Below, in pieces: positions 36,233 through 48,038 of a DNA stretch of 64,000 nucleotides. The notes under the pieces were generated by a model. That model was not told the origin of the DNA, searched no databases, and saw only the letters and a program-made list of their open reading frames with translations. A program made the position numbers and the translations under genes. The DNA comes from Cricetomys ansorgei (taxonomy: Eukaryota > Chordata > Mammalia > Rodentia > Nesomyidae). The stretch spans positions 4,566,001 to 4,630,000 of the forward strand of contig JAMJFZ010001868.1 in the NCBI GenBank assembly GCA_026225945.1. The letters run 5' to 3'. Numbering within the stretch: the first letter of the stretch is position 1; each line of letters starts with the position of its first letter.

Positions 36233-37071
36233 AAACAATGACAGTAGTAGAAAATAGATAAAATGTTGCAATTCAAATGTACCTATAAGTTTTGGATTCA
36301 CTGGCTTTTGCTGTAGATAATATCTCGGCTACATGTCTCTGAATGCGTCTCTACTTTAGAGTTTGGTACCTCTGACTGCTTAGTAGCTTCAGTTCTTTCA
36401 TGGACCTATGAGGAAATTACTTTGCACTGTGTTCATCTTTTACTGTTGGAGGAATGGAAGCAAGCATCTCCAAGCTCTCTGAATGTTAGACCTGAAGCTC
36501 TAAGTTGGAATTCTCAACTATTGATTTGTAATGCTGTGATTTCACTTGATACCTCATGTGGAACATAAATTATTAATCCCTGTGATCAGATTGCAACTAC
36601 AATATTCCTGTAAATGGATCAATGTTATTAACTGACTTCTTGAAGCTTGTTCAGTTTTTTTACAAATCCAATTTCTTGTCCATATTAGCTTTCTAATGGT
36701 TCTGATAAATCTCTTTTCCTTGAATATTAAAATTTCCCATAGTTTGGATTACTTTTTATAGCATGCTAACTCTCTTTTCATTTTCTAGATTATAACAGTA
36801 ATCATTTCTCTAGGAACAAGAGTACTTTTTCCTTAATATAGAGACATGAAAATAACATATTTGTTACTTTCCATGAAGTAAAACATTAAATAATGTTATA
36901 TAAACATGTCCTGTCTTAAAAAATTACTTTTATTATTCATTAAATCTCTATTAAGGGTTGTAATGTGAATATTTAGCCAACTGTAACACTTATTATTTGA
37001 TCTACTCTATTTTGTGAAGGATGGTAATTGTTTTACATATAGAAATATAAGAATCTTCTCTCTGGAAAGTT

Positions 37072-37240
37072 CCTCATTCTCTGTGCCTCAGTTTCTTCTT
37101 AACGGAAAGAGGGATTTTAACAATGATGCTACCTCACTGGGCTGTTATGAGGACCAAAATGAGTCACTGTAAATATGGCCTCTAAATAAGAGTCTGACAT
37201 ATGGCAAGCACTAAGTAGGTGTTAATATTATTATGTAACA
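37072..37240 (-). mobile_element. MIR, antisense
   Basis: 'CTCTGTGCCTCAGTTTCTTC', 'CTACCTCACTGGGCTGTTAT', 'GAGGACCAAAATGAG', then 'GCAAGCACTAAGTAGGTGTT' follow the antisense MIR consensus end to end. Confidence 0.88.
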
Positions 37241-37393
37241 ATTGATTTTTTTTTGGTAATAATGAGGCTAATACAGTGTATGGCTAAAGCTGGAAGATAT
37301 GTGAAAGGCTATCACATACAGTAATCATAAAAAGATCTGAAGACTGAATTTGATTTCAGAGATTTGGTTATGTCAGTATCTTAAAATTATTTT

Positions 37394-37570
37394 TTTTCTC
37401 TCTCTCTCCCTCTCTCCTTCCCTCCCTCTTTTCCTTTTAACGGTTTCTCTGTGTAACAGTCTTGGCTGTCCTAGAACTCACTTTGTAGACCAGGCCTGGA
37501 ATTCACAGAGATCCACCTATGTCTGGCTCCCTAGTGCTGGGATTAAAGGCATGAGCCACCGTGCCCAGCT
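37394..37570 (-). mobile_element. B1 SINE, antisense, with 9-bp target duplication
   Basis: The pyrimidine-rich left end is the reversed tail, followed by 'GGTTTCTCTGTGTAACAGTC', 'TAGAACTCACTTTGTAGACC' and 'GCTGGGATTAAAGGCATGAG'. AATTATTTT occurs at 37385-37393 and again at 37571-37579, marking the insertion. Confidence 0.93.
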
Positions 37571-39284
37571 AATTATTTTGAATCCAAATATCTCTTGAGG
37601 GAGCAGGCAGATCTAGTTTCTCGAGGTCTCTACTAGTCTTCAGTAAAATTCATCACCACTGGGTTCCCACATGGGATTTGCCTGTCTGACTCCTAGAAAT
37701 CCTTTGTATTTGTGACCACTGATTTAACACTTGCTTCCCTTTAGTATCAAGGCCAGTGATGGATTTATTACACAAACCCCAAGATGCCACCAAGCTGGGA
37801 TCTGGCACTTCCACTTCCCAGGGCAACACTATTTCCACACCAGAGAGTGGCTTACTTGGGATTGCGTCAGTCAAGTCCCTCTTTAATGACAATGGGTGAA
37901 GGGTTTAGATTCAACCTTTCATATACAGTACAGATCAGTGGGACAGGATGGAAATTTAAACGAGGACAAAAGCATGTTCACTATTGAAAGTCAAAACCGT
38001 AATGAAAACAACACAAAGCACTGATTTTAAGGTATGTGGCAGTCCTCTTGCTGCCCTCCTCATTTTTCTTTTAGGTTAGGGGTGGGCTCAGCCTGGGAAC
38101 CATCAAGAAAAAGAGGCTTTTGTCTGAAAAATCTGCAGTTTACCCACCACCAAGAGCAATTTGTGAGCATCCTTTCTAAATCTTCCTAGGAGGGTTGCAA
38201 TTCACAGCTTGCCCTTGTACCGCCTCGCAAAGACGGAGTAAAGCTTGAATTATTTGTGTGGGACCATGGCGCTTCACAGGGAACTATTCTGGTAGCTGTT
38301 ATGGTGACAACAGTGAGATCACTCCTATAAAATATAGCCAGCAAAGTAAGACGGTTTTAGTATCTTACATCCGGTAAACTGCATGCAAAGTGACACATTC
38401 AGCTGGAAATGCTGAGCACGCTGAGGTCTAGTTCCAATAATATGAGTGTTGCGAAGCGAGTTGGACTTGTTGTGTGAGGGCTCATGCTACTTTGATACAT
38501 ATAAAATCAAGGAAGGAGAGTGTGGGTACCTGACCTTGACTCAGTCACCTTTGTGGGAGGTTTGAATCAGGAAGTGTCTTTCAGAAAGGAGGGGAAAGTG
38601 GCAGGGAAAGTGTGGGAAGTCTCCATCCCCTGACAGTCCTAGGAACAGACAAACTTCCTGTAGAATGTTTATTTATTCTTCACGGGGTACAAAAGGATAT
38701 GCTATTTTAAAGTTCAGTTTTATCACAAGAACGCTGAGAAACTTCAGAATTCTTTACTCACAGTCTGCACTGTGCGTTTGAAACACACGGGGTTCTTGCG
38801 GATGTAGAAATCCTGCATTAGAGCTGGTGCTGATGGAGCCTGGGACAGACACTGCAGGACTTCTGGTGCTGTGATCCGTGAATTCAGTTCAGAAGCTTCA
38901 GCAATGCATTTTGCCTTTTACAGGAATTTTAGAGAACATTTAACCACGCTTCACTCCCATTCTCAGCTTTATTTTAGGAGTGAAATCATATATAATGCAT
39001 AGTAACAATGACAACTCAAAATGCATTGACAATTGACTCACCACAGTCTGTGAAGTACATACGAGAGCATCAGTAAATGGCATGGATGCTGGCTGTGTAC
39101 CTTCGGGGTGGAGTAATCAAACCAGGTAAGACCAACAGAGATCGAAGAGGAGGTTGTGAGAGGTTCTTTGGAAACAAGAAGCTACAATGTCTTCAATAGA
39201 AAGGCTGAGATTTGACAAGTTTGTGGATAGCATTCTAATTGGGTTGGGAGCTAAAGGTACCAAAATTCAATTCTCTTTTCTCAC

Positions 39285-39420
39285 ATGCCAGCTATGTGAT
39301 CCAGGAAAAATTGTTATATGTCTCCAAGTCTCAGCTTCTACATCTTTTCAAGAACTGAAACCACATCACAGAGTTTCAATAACACAGGAAATTACTTGCA
39401 CCATGACTGATGATATTCAT
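39285..39420 (-). mobile_element. MIR, antisense
   Basis: 'CAGCTATGTGATCCAGGAAA', 'TCCAAGTCTCAGCTTCTACA' and 'TTTTCAAGAACTGAAAC' match the antisense MIR core (splice-like CAGCTGTGTGACC, then CCTCAGTTTCC). Confidence 0.62.
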
Positions 39421-39872
39421 AGTTGCTTCATAAATGAGTTCTGTTCTTATCATCAAAAGGAGAGTTGATATAAAAATATAAAGAGAATGTACTGAAAATG
39501 AAATCTTGTGGGTTCAGTTCCCACAATCAACCAGTTATTCTGGTCTTTAGAAAGAAATCCTGGTGTTCTGACTTTACATTTAGGGTTCATACCCAAACTT
39601 CAAAAATACAAACGATTACAGGGAGGACTTGAGATAGATACCCTGGGCTTGATTCCAAAGCTGCCGAGTCAGAATCCTCATGGCAGATCTTGGACACTTA
39701 GCTTATTAAGCACACATGTAATAACCTGGGAAACAACATGGCCAAAGTTATGGAAAAGTGAAAGAATGGAAATACTTGTGAACAAGAGCACAGGCCCCAT
39801 TAAGGGTATGCTGCAGCCACACATTTCCCAACATACTCTTTCAGCACACATTTTCTACACATTGTTCCAGGT

Positions 39873-40065
39873 CAGTGGTTCTCAACTGACGCAGATTTGT
39901 TCCTGGAGGGCCTTTGCCAATGTATTTCTGTCTTTCACCATGAGGGTGTTGCTATTGGTCGCAAGTAGGTAGCCATGGATGCTACTGAACACCTAACCAT
40001 GTACAAAGTAGTCTCCTGATTCCCCCTAATTATTAGCTGGTCCACAGCATCAGTAGTGGACCAGA
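39873..40065 (+). mobile_element. MER5A-like hAT-Charlie transposon
   Basis: Starts with the terminal repeat CAGTGGTTCTCAACTG, followed by 'TGGAGGGCCTTTGCCAATGT', 'GAGGGTGTTGCTATTGGT', 'GCCATGGATGCTACTGAACA' and 'TAATTATTAGCTGGTCCACA', in the MER5A order. The 3' terminal repeat is degraded. Confidence 0.8.
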
Positions 40066-41384
40066 AAGCCCTTTTGATTTTATTTAAGTTTTCTGGTAAG
40101 AACATGTTTGGGGTGATAAAAGTAAGGGAAAATTAAGTTTGAGAATGGTTATAAAGTAGTTTAAAAAACAAGCTAAGAAGTTTGGAGTTTATGTGGCAGG
40201 GAATAGGGGCTACAACTTTTTCTTATTAATGAGATATTGATAAGAGCAAAATAATAAAAAAATTTGTAATGAGTTAGGAAATATGTTCACTGCCACTTAC
40301 ATGTATATACATGTGCTGTATGTATGAATATACTTGAATATTATAGAAGGGACATCTGAAAATTATCCTAATATCAATCAGGAGGAGATAATGTACTGGA
40401 AAGAAAGTTCAATTAGACAAAGCAAATAGGATACAGTAATCTAGGTAACAAGTGGTAGGAGCTTTGAGAGCTGAGAGCTGTGTGTCATTACAGGGTGAAG
40501 GCAAAGGGACAGGAGAGGATATTCATGAGGAAGCTTCCCAGTGGGTGTGGTATGGTTTAGGTGCCATCGGTAGGATGGAAGGTGGCTCCTTGACATCACA
40601 GAAGATGAACAGTCCAAATCTAGAGAGGGGAGATCACAGGAAACATGTGTAAAAGCTCATTTTTAGTTTTGCTAAGCTTGGGGGTTATGTCAGGATTTTA
40701 AAAGATAAAAATCCATTAGACTGCATGCAAGATTGAAAGAAAGGAATCGTTCTTTCCCAGGAATTAACCTGGAAATCAGGACCAAAAAGATGATGATGAT
40801 GGCAGTGTACAATCAAGTAGATGAACTACTCATGAGAGGGATCATGGGAAAGGTATTAAAGACCAAGCAGCGAGCCACAGAAGTGCCAGTGACGGCAATG
40901 GGAACTTAAGAGTCTTTGCACAACATGTCAATGTGCCACTAGCCTGTTTAGTCCTTGCATGTGTTGTGTAAGTGAGCATGGAGGCAGAATTTACTTATTT
41001 AATAAATGTAGAAATCAGCTGCTTGTGGATCATCTTACTGGAGAGAACTGAGAGTAGGATTTACAATGGAGGCTTCCTCCCACTAAAGTCAGAATTCTTG
41101 ATATCACGGCTCTCAGAAGGAAGGAAGTGAGACTGGCAGTCCTGAGCTCTGTGCTATTTTTACTCCAGCCCTGGTGACGTATGAGCATAGAGATGCAGCT
41201 ATGTCCGCAGTACGTGAAAACTGATGCGTCTATTTTTCCTAAAAAAAAAATGCAGATCCTGGAAAGTTGTTTCAGATTTTGTTTGTTCATTTTTGTTTTT
41301 ACTTATGAAGAACAAAACCTATCTGCAAAGTTTATTGACTGGTAGAATTCTGGGTTAGTTATGTGATCTGAATCTGTGTGGGAC

Positions 41385-41505
41385 TGTGTGGGTGCACATG
41401 CACGTTCAGGTACATGTTCCCTGGCACGTGTGCACATGGGTATCTGAGGACATCTTCAGCTATAATTCTTTCAGTGCTATTTGCCTTGTTTTTTTTGAGT
41501 TGAGT
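41385..41505 (-). mobile_element. B3-type SINE fragment, antisense
   Basis: 'GTGGGTGCACATGCACG', 'GCACGTGTGCACATGGG' and 'ATCTGAGGACATCTTCAGC' resemble the antisense 3' part of B3. It abuts a sense B2-type fragment. Confidence 0.5.
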
Positions 41506-41603
41506 TTCAAGCACCCATGTTGGGTGGCTCACAACTCCCTATAACTCCACCTCCAGGGGATCTGATATCCCCTTCTGGCCTCCATAGAGTCTGCTCACAT
41601 GTT

Positions 41604-41652
<49 letters not shown>

Positions 41653-41690
41653 TAAAATGAATATTAAAAATCAAATAAAATGACACTTGT
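41506..41690 (+). mobile_element. B2-type SINE 3' part with (CA)n tail
   Basis: 'TTTCAAGCACCCATGTTGGG', 'TGGCTCACAACTCCCTATAA', 'GGATCTGATATCCCCTTCTG' and 'GCACACACAC' then AAATAAAATGAATA form the B2 3' body and tail; the CA run spans 41606-41651. Confidence 0.8.
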
Positions 41691-41729
41691 ATAAGAATTG
41701 TGGAGAATGATGAATTGTGGAGGATGGTT

Positions 41730-42010
41730 TAGAAAGGGCTTCTCTGGGTTCAGGGGGTCCAGTCAAGAGACTTTTGGAATCCAGGCAAGAAATCTAGATT
41801 TTTATTACTAGATATAGGGCTTGTAGCAGGGCAACTCTGGATGATCACCCTATGGAAGGCACTTGGCTGAGCAGGTTTAGCTGCAATGAGGCTGCTAGCT
41901 TTGGACTGTCTGACCTCCTGGAAGTATATCCAGATGAAGATGTTCTAGCTGGACTTTAGGTCTTTGCAGAGGAAGAGCTTGAGATGAAGATATACATTTG
42001 AGGTTCACCA
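41730..42010 (-). mobile_element. Candidate LTR, antisense (low confidence)
   Basis: 'CAAGAAATCTAGATTTTTAT' gives an AATAAAA signal on the minus strand about 70 bases inside a 280-base block of moderately higher GC. I recognise no family and no internal sequence. Confidence 0.25.
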
Positions 42011-42337
42011 GCCTTCAGTTAGCTTCTATGGCAGGTTGAAATAGAGACAGGGAAGTCAGCAAGTAGGTATAGTCAAGAGCTCATTGGAGTAATAATGCTT
42101 AAAAAAAGTGACTATTATCAAGGATGGAAAAGGAGCAGACAGACACACCAGAGAAGACTGTTAAGACAAGCAGTCTATACACCAATGAGAAAAATTTCTC
42201 TGTTTTGTGACCACAAGAAAGCTAGTAATATCCCAGTGGGCAGTTAGCAATTGGTGGGTTAATAGATGATAGTCCTGTTTTTGTTTTTGTTTTTTTAAAT
42301 CAGCTCCTGATCTTCAAGCGTCAGACAGTTAAGGACA

Positions 42338-42420
42338 GCCGAAAAGAGCAGTGAATATTTCTTCCTTTCTCAATTTCAAGGCCACCCGAAGAGCGGTGAA
42401 GATTTATTTCTATCTTTCTT
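42338..42420. repeat. Imperfect 46-bp-period duplication
   Basis: GCCGAAAAGAGCAGTGAA (42338) with its CTTCCTTTCT end recurs as CCCGAAGAGCGGTGAA (42385) with CTATCTTTCT end. Confidence 0.65.
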
Positions 42421-43514
42421 TTCTATTTTATAGTTACAGGGTAAAAAGGCACAGTGGGAATCAGTGACAAGTTAGGAATCTGTTACAGTAGCAAATCGTT
42501 TCAGGAGTCAGAGTCCTGGAGAGTTCCAGGACTGTTTTCAGTTACAAATCTGATGCAGGGAGTTTCTGGAAATAATTGTTTTCTTCCTTCTGATAATGAC
42601 ACTGGGATCTGATCAGTCTTGTTTAAGAACACCTGTGTTAATTTCCCATTTGAAGCTACAATAAGGAACACTAAACTTCTCTGACTCAATTCTGTCCATC
42701 ATTCTAAATGCTAGAGCATATGTTAGTGAAGAAAAGACCTTTAATGCTCTGTGCATTGGTCTGTGTATTTGCTCTCATAGTTGTCAGGTGCCCCACAGTT
42801 AAGGGGCTTTCATTGAATTTAATTTAGTGAAATTTAAGAGGAGATGGAAAGGCAACATCTTTCTACATTTCAGATCTTATAGTTATTTGATCTCTTTGAA
42901 GCTGAGATATATATTATCTAGAATCATTGCACGCAGCCAGTTTCAACTTCTGTCCTAATATAGAAAATTTAACTCTTTTCATTTGTATTTTTCTTTGCCG
43001 TACAAATGATTTCCCAGTCTTGGTCATGCTTTGAACCTGACTTTGATAGCAAGTTCCCAGGCTTCTTTGACAATTAGAGGCAAAGCCTAGTGCAAGCAAG
43101 GTAAGGGATAGAAAAGAATGCACAAGGAATGAGTCATGCCCGATTGACAAAGATGGGCAAAACATCTCCTTCTCTTTAAGGCACTTGCTTCGTGCCTGTA
43201 TCCTTCCCATTCTTAAGTAGCAACTTGAAGAAAAATCTTATTCATGGATGATTTTAATGAAGGTTTTCGAAGAACAAGATGTTTCATGCTTATCTTCCAT
43301 ACTTGCACTTAAGTTGTAGTTTTAAAATATGTGGGTGCATGTTGAACAAGGAAGATAACCTAGGCCAGCAACCACAGGTTTGAATGTTCTTATACTGGGT
43401 AAATTTGCTTGTGCTGTACTGGATTTATTTCAGGTTTCTTTTTGGCTTTAGCATTGTATAACTTGAAGCCTTTGATTCTCATACTTATGATCTAGTACTT
43501 CAAAATTAATCAAC

Positions 43515-43605
43515 ATCTATATATCTATGTATCTATGTATCTATCTATCTATCTATATTTCTATCTTTCTATCATCTATCCATCTATCATCTATCTAATT
43601 TTTAT
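43515..43605. repeat. (TATC)n microsatellite, interrupted
   Basis: TATC, TATG and TTTC tetranucleotides in a row of about 90 bases. Confidence 0.92.
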
Positions 43606-44395
43606 CTGCATCTATAATATCTGAATTTACCTATCTGCTTGGGGAAGTCAGCTGTCTGATAACTATCTACTTTCTTCCAAAAGTTATCTGTCTCATAATC
43701 ACTGGAAACTAGCACTCAGCTATCTTTCAGTCAAAATATTTTCAAGATAGAACAAAACTAGGAATCTTAGAGCAAGAGAAATGTCCTAGATTATTGGACA
43801 AGTCCACTATAATCACAAGGTGGTTATGAAAGAGAAGCAGGAGGTCAGAAGCAAAGAGGGAGCATAGAATGGGGTCACATGCTTTAAAGATGGCAGAGGA
43901 ACCATGTTTCAAGGAATATGCACCCCCCCTCCAAGGCCAAGGTAAAGCTTTGAAGGGTCTTGGCCATGCTGACACATTAATATTTGTTTGTGGGAGACTC
44001 TTGACTCCAGCCTTGTAAAACAGTGTTTGTTTTTCTAGGACATTAAACTGTAGTTATTTGCTGTAATGAAATTAATGAATATGCTTTTTAAAACCTCTAT
44101 CTATGAAAGTTTATGATTTATAAATTCTGTATTGGTTCCTCTAATTTCTTACTCTTCACTGAATAAAATAGGATGTAAAAAGAGTCACAGTCAATGAGCA
44201 GTTAATAAGCTTATATAAAGTCATATATTCTACTGTTTGGATTGAGTACCAGCTTCATTGCTTTTCTAGTTGTCTGGATTTAGGGAAGATACACTGCTTC
44301 TCTGTGACTCAATGTTTTCTCTTGTGAAGTTAAGATAGTAAGAGTTTTTGTCTCACAATATTAAAGACTGCCAACTCCTAAAATACCATTTCTTA

Positions 44396-44559
44396 CTGGG
44401 CAGTGGTGATGCCCACCTTTAATCCCAGCACCCAGATGGCAAAGGCAGGTGGATCTCTGTGAGTTCAAGGCCAGCCTGGTCTACAGAGTGAGTTCCAGGA
44501 TAGCCAGAGTTACAACAGAGAAACTCTGCCTGGAAAAACCAACCAAACAAACAAAAAAC
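44396..44559 (+). mobile_element. B1 SINE with target duplication
   Basis: 'CTGGGCAGTGGTGATGCCCA', 'CAAGGCCAGCCTGGTCTACA' and 'AGAGTTACAACAGAGAAACT' define a B1. The 11-bp flanks ACCATTTCTTA (44385-44395) and ACCAATTCTTA (44560-44570) differ at one base. Confidence 0.95.
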
Positions 44560-45646
44560 ACCAATTCTTACACACACTTCTTATCTCCCATAATGCTCTC
44601 TAGTAATTAGTTCTCAGGTGTGCAATAATAAAATCAGAGAATGAGTGAATATATTTAGTTGAAGTTGGGACCATTTTCAGTCACAGTCCAAGGGACAGAA
44701 GAGTTAAATACAGAAGCTGGGGAAGGAGCTGGGGATGAGAAATTTGCCTGAGGCTAAGTTCAGTTTTCTGAACTGCTTTTTTCATTGACATTGTCAGTTC
44801 TCAGTCTATTCTGGGAATTCCACAGAGGCTGAGATTACTTCTTTCACCACACTGGAATCTATGAAAGCGTGAGGTACAATGAGGTACAGGCACTGCAGCC
44901 TCTAAAGTGGACTCTTAGCTCATCCAAGTTCACAGAAAGGAGCTGACTACATTTACTGGATTATTCAAACCTTTTCCTTGGTGTGGAAAATTGAGGACAT
45001 TCTCATCTATCGTTGTTAAGTAAAACTATCAGGGCCTTGTAAAGTAAGATGAAGGTGCTGTGAAGACGGTTAGCACAGAGCATTCTAGCCGCTTACTCTC
45101 ATGTCCTTCTTCAATGTTTTCTTCTGGATTTGCAAACTGCATGTTTCAGAGGACGAGAAAGAAAAAGACTTAAAAAATATCTGTTTGTAGGATGCACCAG
45201 ATTGATTTGCTGCCTGGCATTTTGTTGTTGTGAGCCCAGGATTTTGGGACTGAGTGCTATTGAATATCATTATCTTGGCTTTCACTTTGATACAGGTTTT
45301 ATCTGTGGCGATGAGAAAATATTAATCACAAATCAATGCAAATATCCCTGCAGACCAATGTATTCATTTGGAAACATTGTTTCCAGAAGAGGTTTTAGAA
45401 TTAGAAAGTAGTCTCTTTCTTATTCATAGGATTGAGCAGTGATGACACTGGCATGCTTGTAATGTTTTACAATTAATAATGTGTGTGTATGTGCGTTCCA
45501 CAGGGCATTACATTTCCCTCATGGCTAGATTATTATGAATTGACATTAGAGAAGAGAAACCCAAGGTCTAAACATATCAACTGTTTCCCAACTTCATGGG
45601 GCTGCCCTATTAGAGTTCTCCAGAGAAACAGGAGTGTACCTGTCTG

Positions 45647-45927
45647 TGCCAGTTACTGTTTTGTCAACTTGACACAGTTGGAGTCATTTAGGAGGAGGAA
45701 ACATCAGCATAGAAAATGCTCCCAGCAGAAAGCAGGCTGAGCTCTGAAGAGCAAGACAGTAACCAGTACTTTCCCATGGCCTCTGCATTCATTGTTCCTG
45801 CCTTGAGTTCTTGCCCTGTCTTTTCTGTGTGATGAAATACAAGCTACAAGGTGAAATAGACCCTTTCTTATCAAATTGCTTTTGCTCATGGTATTTTATC
45901 ATAGCAATAGAAATCTAACTAAAACAT
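45647..45927 (+). mobile_element. Solo MaLR LTR (MTD-like) with internal deletion
   Basis: It opens 'TGCCAGTTACTGTTTTGTCA' and 'ACTTGACACAGTTGGAGTCA', then 'AAAGCAGGCTGAGCTC', 'CCATGGCCTCTGCATTC', 'CTGCCTTGAGTTCTTGCCCT', 'AAATAGACCCTTTC' and ends 'CATAGCAATAGAAATCTAAC' plus TAAAACA. This is the MTD/ORR1 pattern, missing part of the middle. No internal sequence follows, so it is a solo LTR. A preceding 'TTAGAGTTCTCCAGAGAAAC' at 45611 may be a separate, older fragment. Confidence 0.85.
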
Positions 45928-46380
45928 AGTACTTACCTATCTCTGTACAGAAAGATATTTATGTCTAACAAGGGATTTTTACACAGTGTTAGCTTTGGGA
46001 TGACAGAGGTTGTATAGTGTTACAATTTTGAGGTTTACAAGTTGGAGATCCAGGAAAACCCCAATATAGTTGAAAACCCGATCGTGAGGTCTACCATCCT
46101 GAGAACAAAAAACCCAAGGGAAGAAAAGGGTGGATGTCAAGTACCCAGTCAGAGGGCACACATACATTCTTGTCCTACATTTCTGCCCTGTTTAGGCCCT
46201 CCCAGACTTCATATTGTCTGACTACATTGGGAAGAGCTCCAAAACAGATCTTGACCAATCAGGTTTCTGGGTATCTCCTGGACAATAACACTGTTGAGAG
46301 GCATGTCAGAGGATGCAGCTAGTGTTGGGGCTTGAGGAGTACAGCCCACCATTTCCAGGCAATTAACTCCTGAATAGCCT

Positions 46381-46650
46381 CTCCTCCTCCTCCTCCTTCT
46401 CCTTTTTCTTCTTCTTCTTCTTCTTTTTCTCCTCCTCCTCCTTCTCCTTCTCCTTCTCCTCCTTCTTCTTGTTCTTGTTCTTCTTCTTCTTGTTCTTGTT
46501 GTTCATGTTCATCTCCTTCTTCTTCTTCTCCTTCTCCTTGTTCTTCTTGTTCTTCTTGTTCTTCTTGTTCCTCTTCCTCTCCCTCTCCCCCTCCCCCTCC
46601 CCCTCCCCCTCCCCCTCCTCCTCCTCCTCCTCCTTCTTCTTCTTCTGCTA
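46381..46650. repeat. 270-bp pyrimidine-rich triplet tract
   Basis: CTC, CTT, TTC and a block of CCCCCT hexamers (about 46580-46618) make a nearly pure pyrimidine strand; G appears mainly in TTGTTC units. The apparent 121-codon Glu/Gly protein on the minus strand is only this tract. Confidence 0.96.
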
Positions 46651-47149
46651 CTGTTGGACTCTGACATGCTGCTATAAAAATCACTTTATCTCTCCGGTGC
46701 TACAAAAATTCCATGGTGGGGTCTTCAGTCTGTCATTACTATTCATAACAACAATGGTGATTTTTCTAAAAAAGGCAATGTCACTCAGTAAAATTGGTTC
46801 AATTGAAACTCCAGAAAGAATAACTTAAGGAACACGTGTAGTTAAAAATATTACATTTGCCAGCTGCTATGGAGAAAGTTACCTGGGCAAAGCAAAACAT
46901 ATTCTTAGCTGCTGAGGACTTGCTGGACCAGGAAGCAAATGGAAAGGGAGTGCAGTTGCTAGGGTCTATGATTTATAGATGACAGGTGAGTTTCAGTGCC
47001 CATTGTTTGATCAAATTAAGTTTGATCAAATTTGATTTTCCTTGTTTTACAATTATTATTATGAATTTTTTGATGCACCTTGAGAACACAAAGACAATGC
47101 AACAGATATGTTTTCTTCTCTATATGAAAAAGAAAAAGTAAAAGTTCCC

Positions 47150-47870
47150 TTACTTGTGATCCTTTGATTAACTTTAATAGAAAAAAAATTGGAATGGTTG
47201 ATTATTGTTTGGTTACCATAAACTGCAGCCTAACAAGGAAATTGGTTAGGAGAAAACGCTTGGCTTCTATATATGGGAACAGAACACATGAGAGGTGTTT
47301 TGTTATGTGTGGGTATTTTCATGGTAACCTGCGTAAGAGCTTTTGCTCAAGGGTATATAAGATGTTGAAACAAGGTGGAATGGACTAGATAGTATCTGTA
47401 AGGTTGAATGCACACGATTGAAGGAATGCACAAGGTTGGATGAATTCACAAGGCATGATCCACAAGACACCATCCACAAGAGAGTTTGCAAGATGTATGT
47501 ATGTTAAAACTTATAAGATATAGGTATATATGAGGTGTGTGTGTGTGTGTGTGTGTGTGTGTTGAGGTTTTGCTCCATCCACAAGATGCATGAATGTGTG
47601 AATGAGTGTGATTATGGGAAATGAAAAGAATAAGATTGTTGAAGTTTGTCTTTTCCTACAAGAGGTCTATGTTTGTGTATAAAATTAAATTGAATAGAGA
47701 GAGAAAGGGGAAGGAAAAAGTCTGAGGAAAGAGAAAAGTCTAATGCCACCTAGAAAAAGTATGAATAAAGAGATGTGAGATCTTCATTCAAGAAAATGTG
47801 TGCATGAATGATTTTTCGCCGACTCCACGCCCACCTCCTCCCTGACCTGTGGGGCAGGTCAGTACAACAC
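47150..47870 (+). mobile_element. Candidate ERV LTR, sense
   Basis: A TATATAAG box lies at 47353-47360. It is followed by short diverged repeats around GGTTGAATGCACAC/ GGAATGCACAAGG at 47400-47470, a (GT)n run at 47537-47561, an AATAAAG signal near 47764 and a GC-rich end 'CCGACTCCACGCCCACC' near 47820. Promoter, polyadenylation signal and terminal block occur in LTR order, but no family is recognised and borders are approximate. Confidence 0.4.
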
Positions 47871-47955
47871 TATGATCTTAGTTATTAAGTGCTAAAGCCA
47901 TGGTTGAGGTGGGTTTCTTCCCAGTGCAAAGCGTTTCTGAAACAAAAGTTTGAAC

Positions 47956-48038
47956 AGGGCATGGTGGCTCATGCCCATATCCAGCACCCGAGAGGCTGAA
48001 GCAGGAGGAACTACAGAGTTCTTGTCTCAAAAAGAAGT
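47956..48038 (+). mobile_element. B1-derived fragment, short
   Basis: 'GGGCATGGTGGCTCATGCCC', 'CCAGCACCCGAGAGGCTGAA' and 'TTCTTGTCTCAAAAAG' keep the two ends of a B1 with the middle deleted. Confidence 0.72.

Larger units (their letters stand above)
36233..41384. other. Unassigned stretches between MIR, B1 and MER5A
   Basis: 37580-39284 is the longest repeat-free-looking interval and carries the few CpG-bearing words of this area near 38215-38460. No open frame here resembles a known exon. Confidence 0.45.

Noticed and set aside
35800..36234. Thr/His- and Val/Cys-rich frames of 84-115 codons
   Set aside because: Both strands of a CA-rich SINE tail.
46319..46828. 121-codon Glu/Gly-rich and 119-codon Phe/Leu-rich frames
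   Set aside because: Both are translations of the pyrimidine triplet tract.
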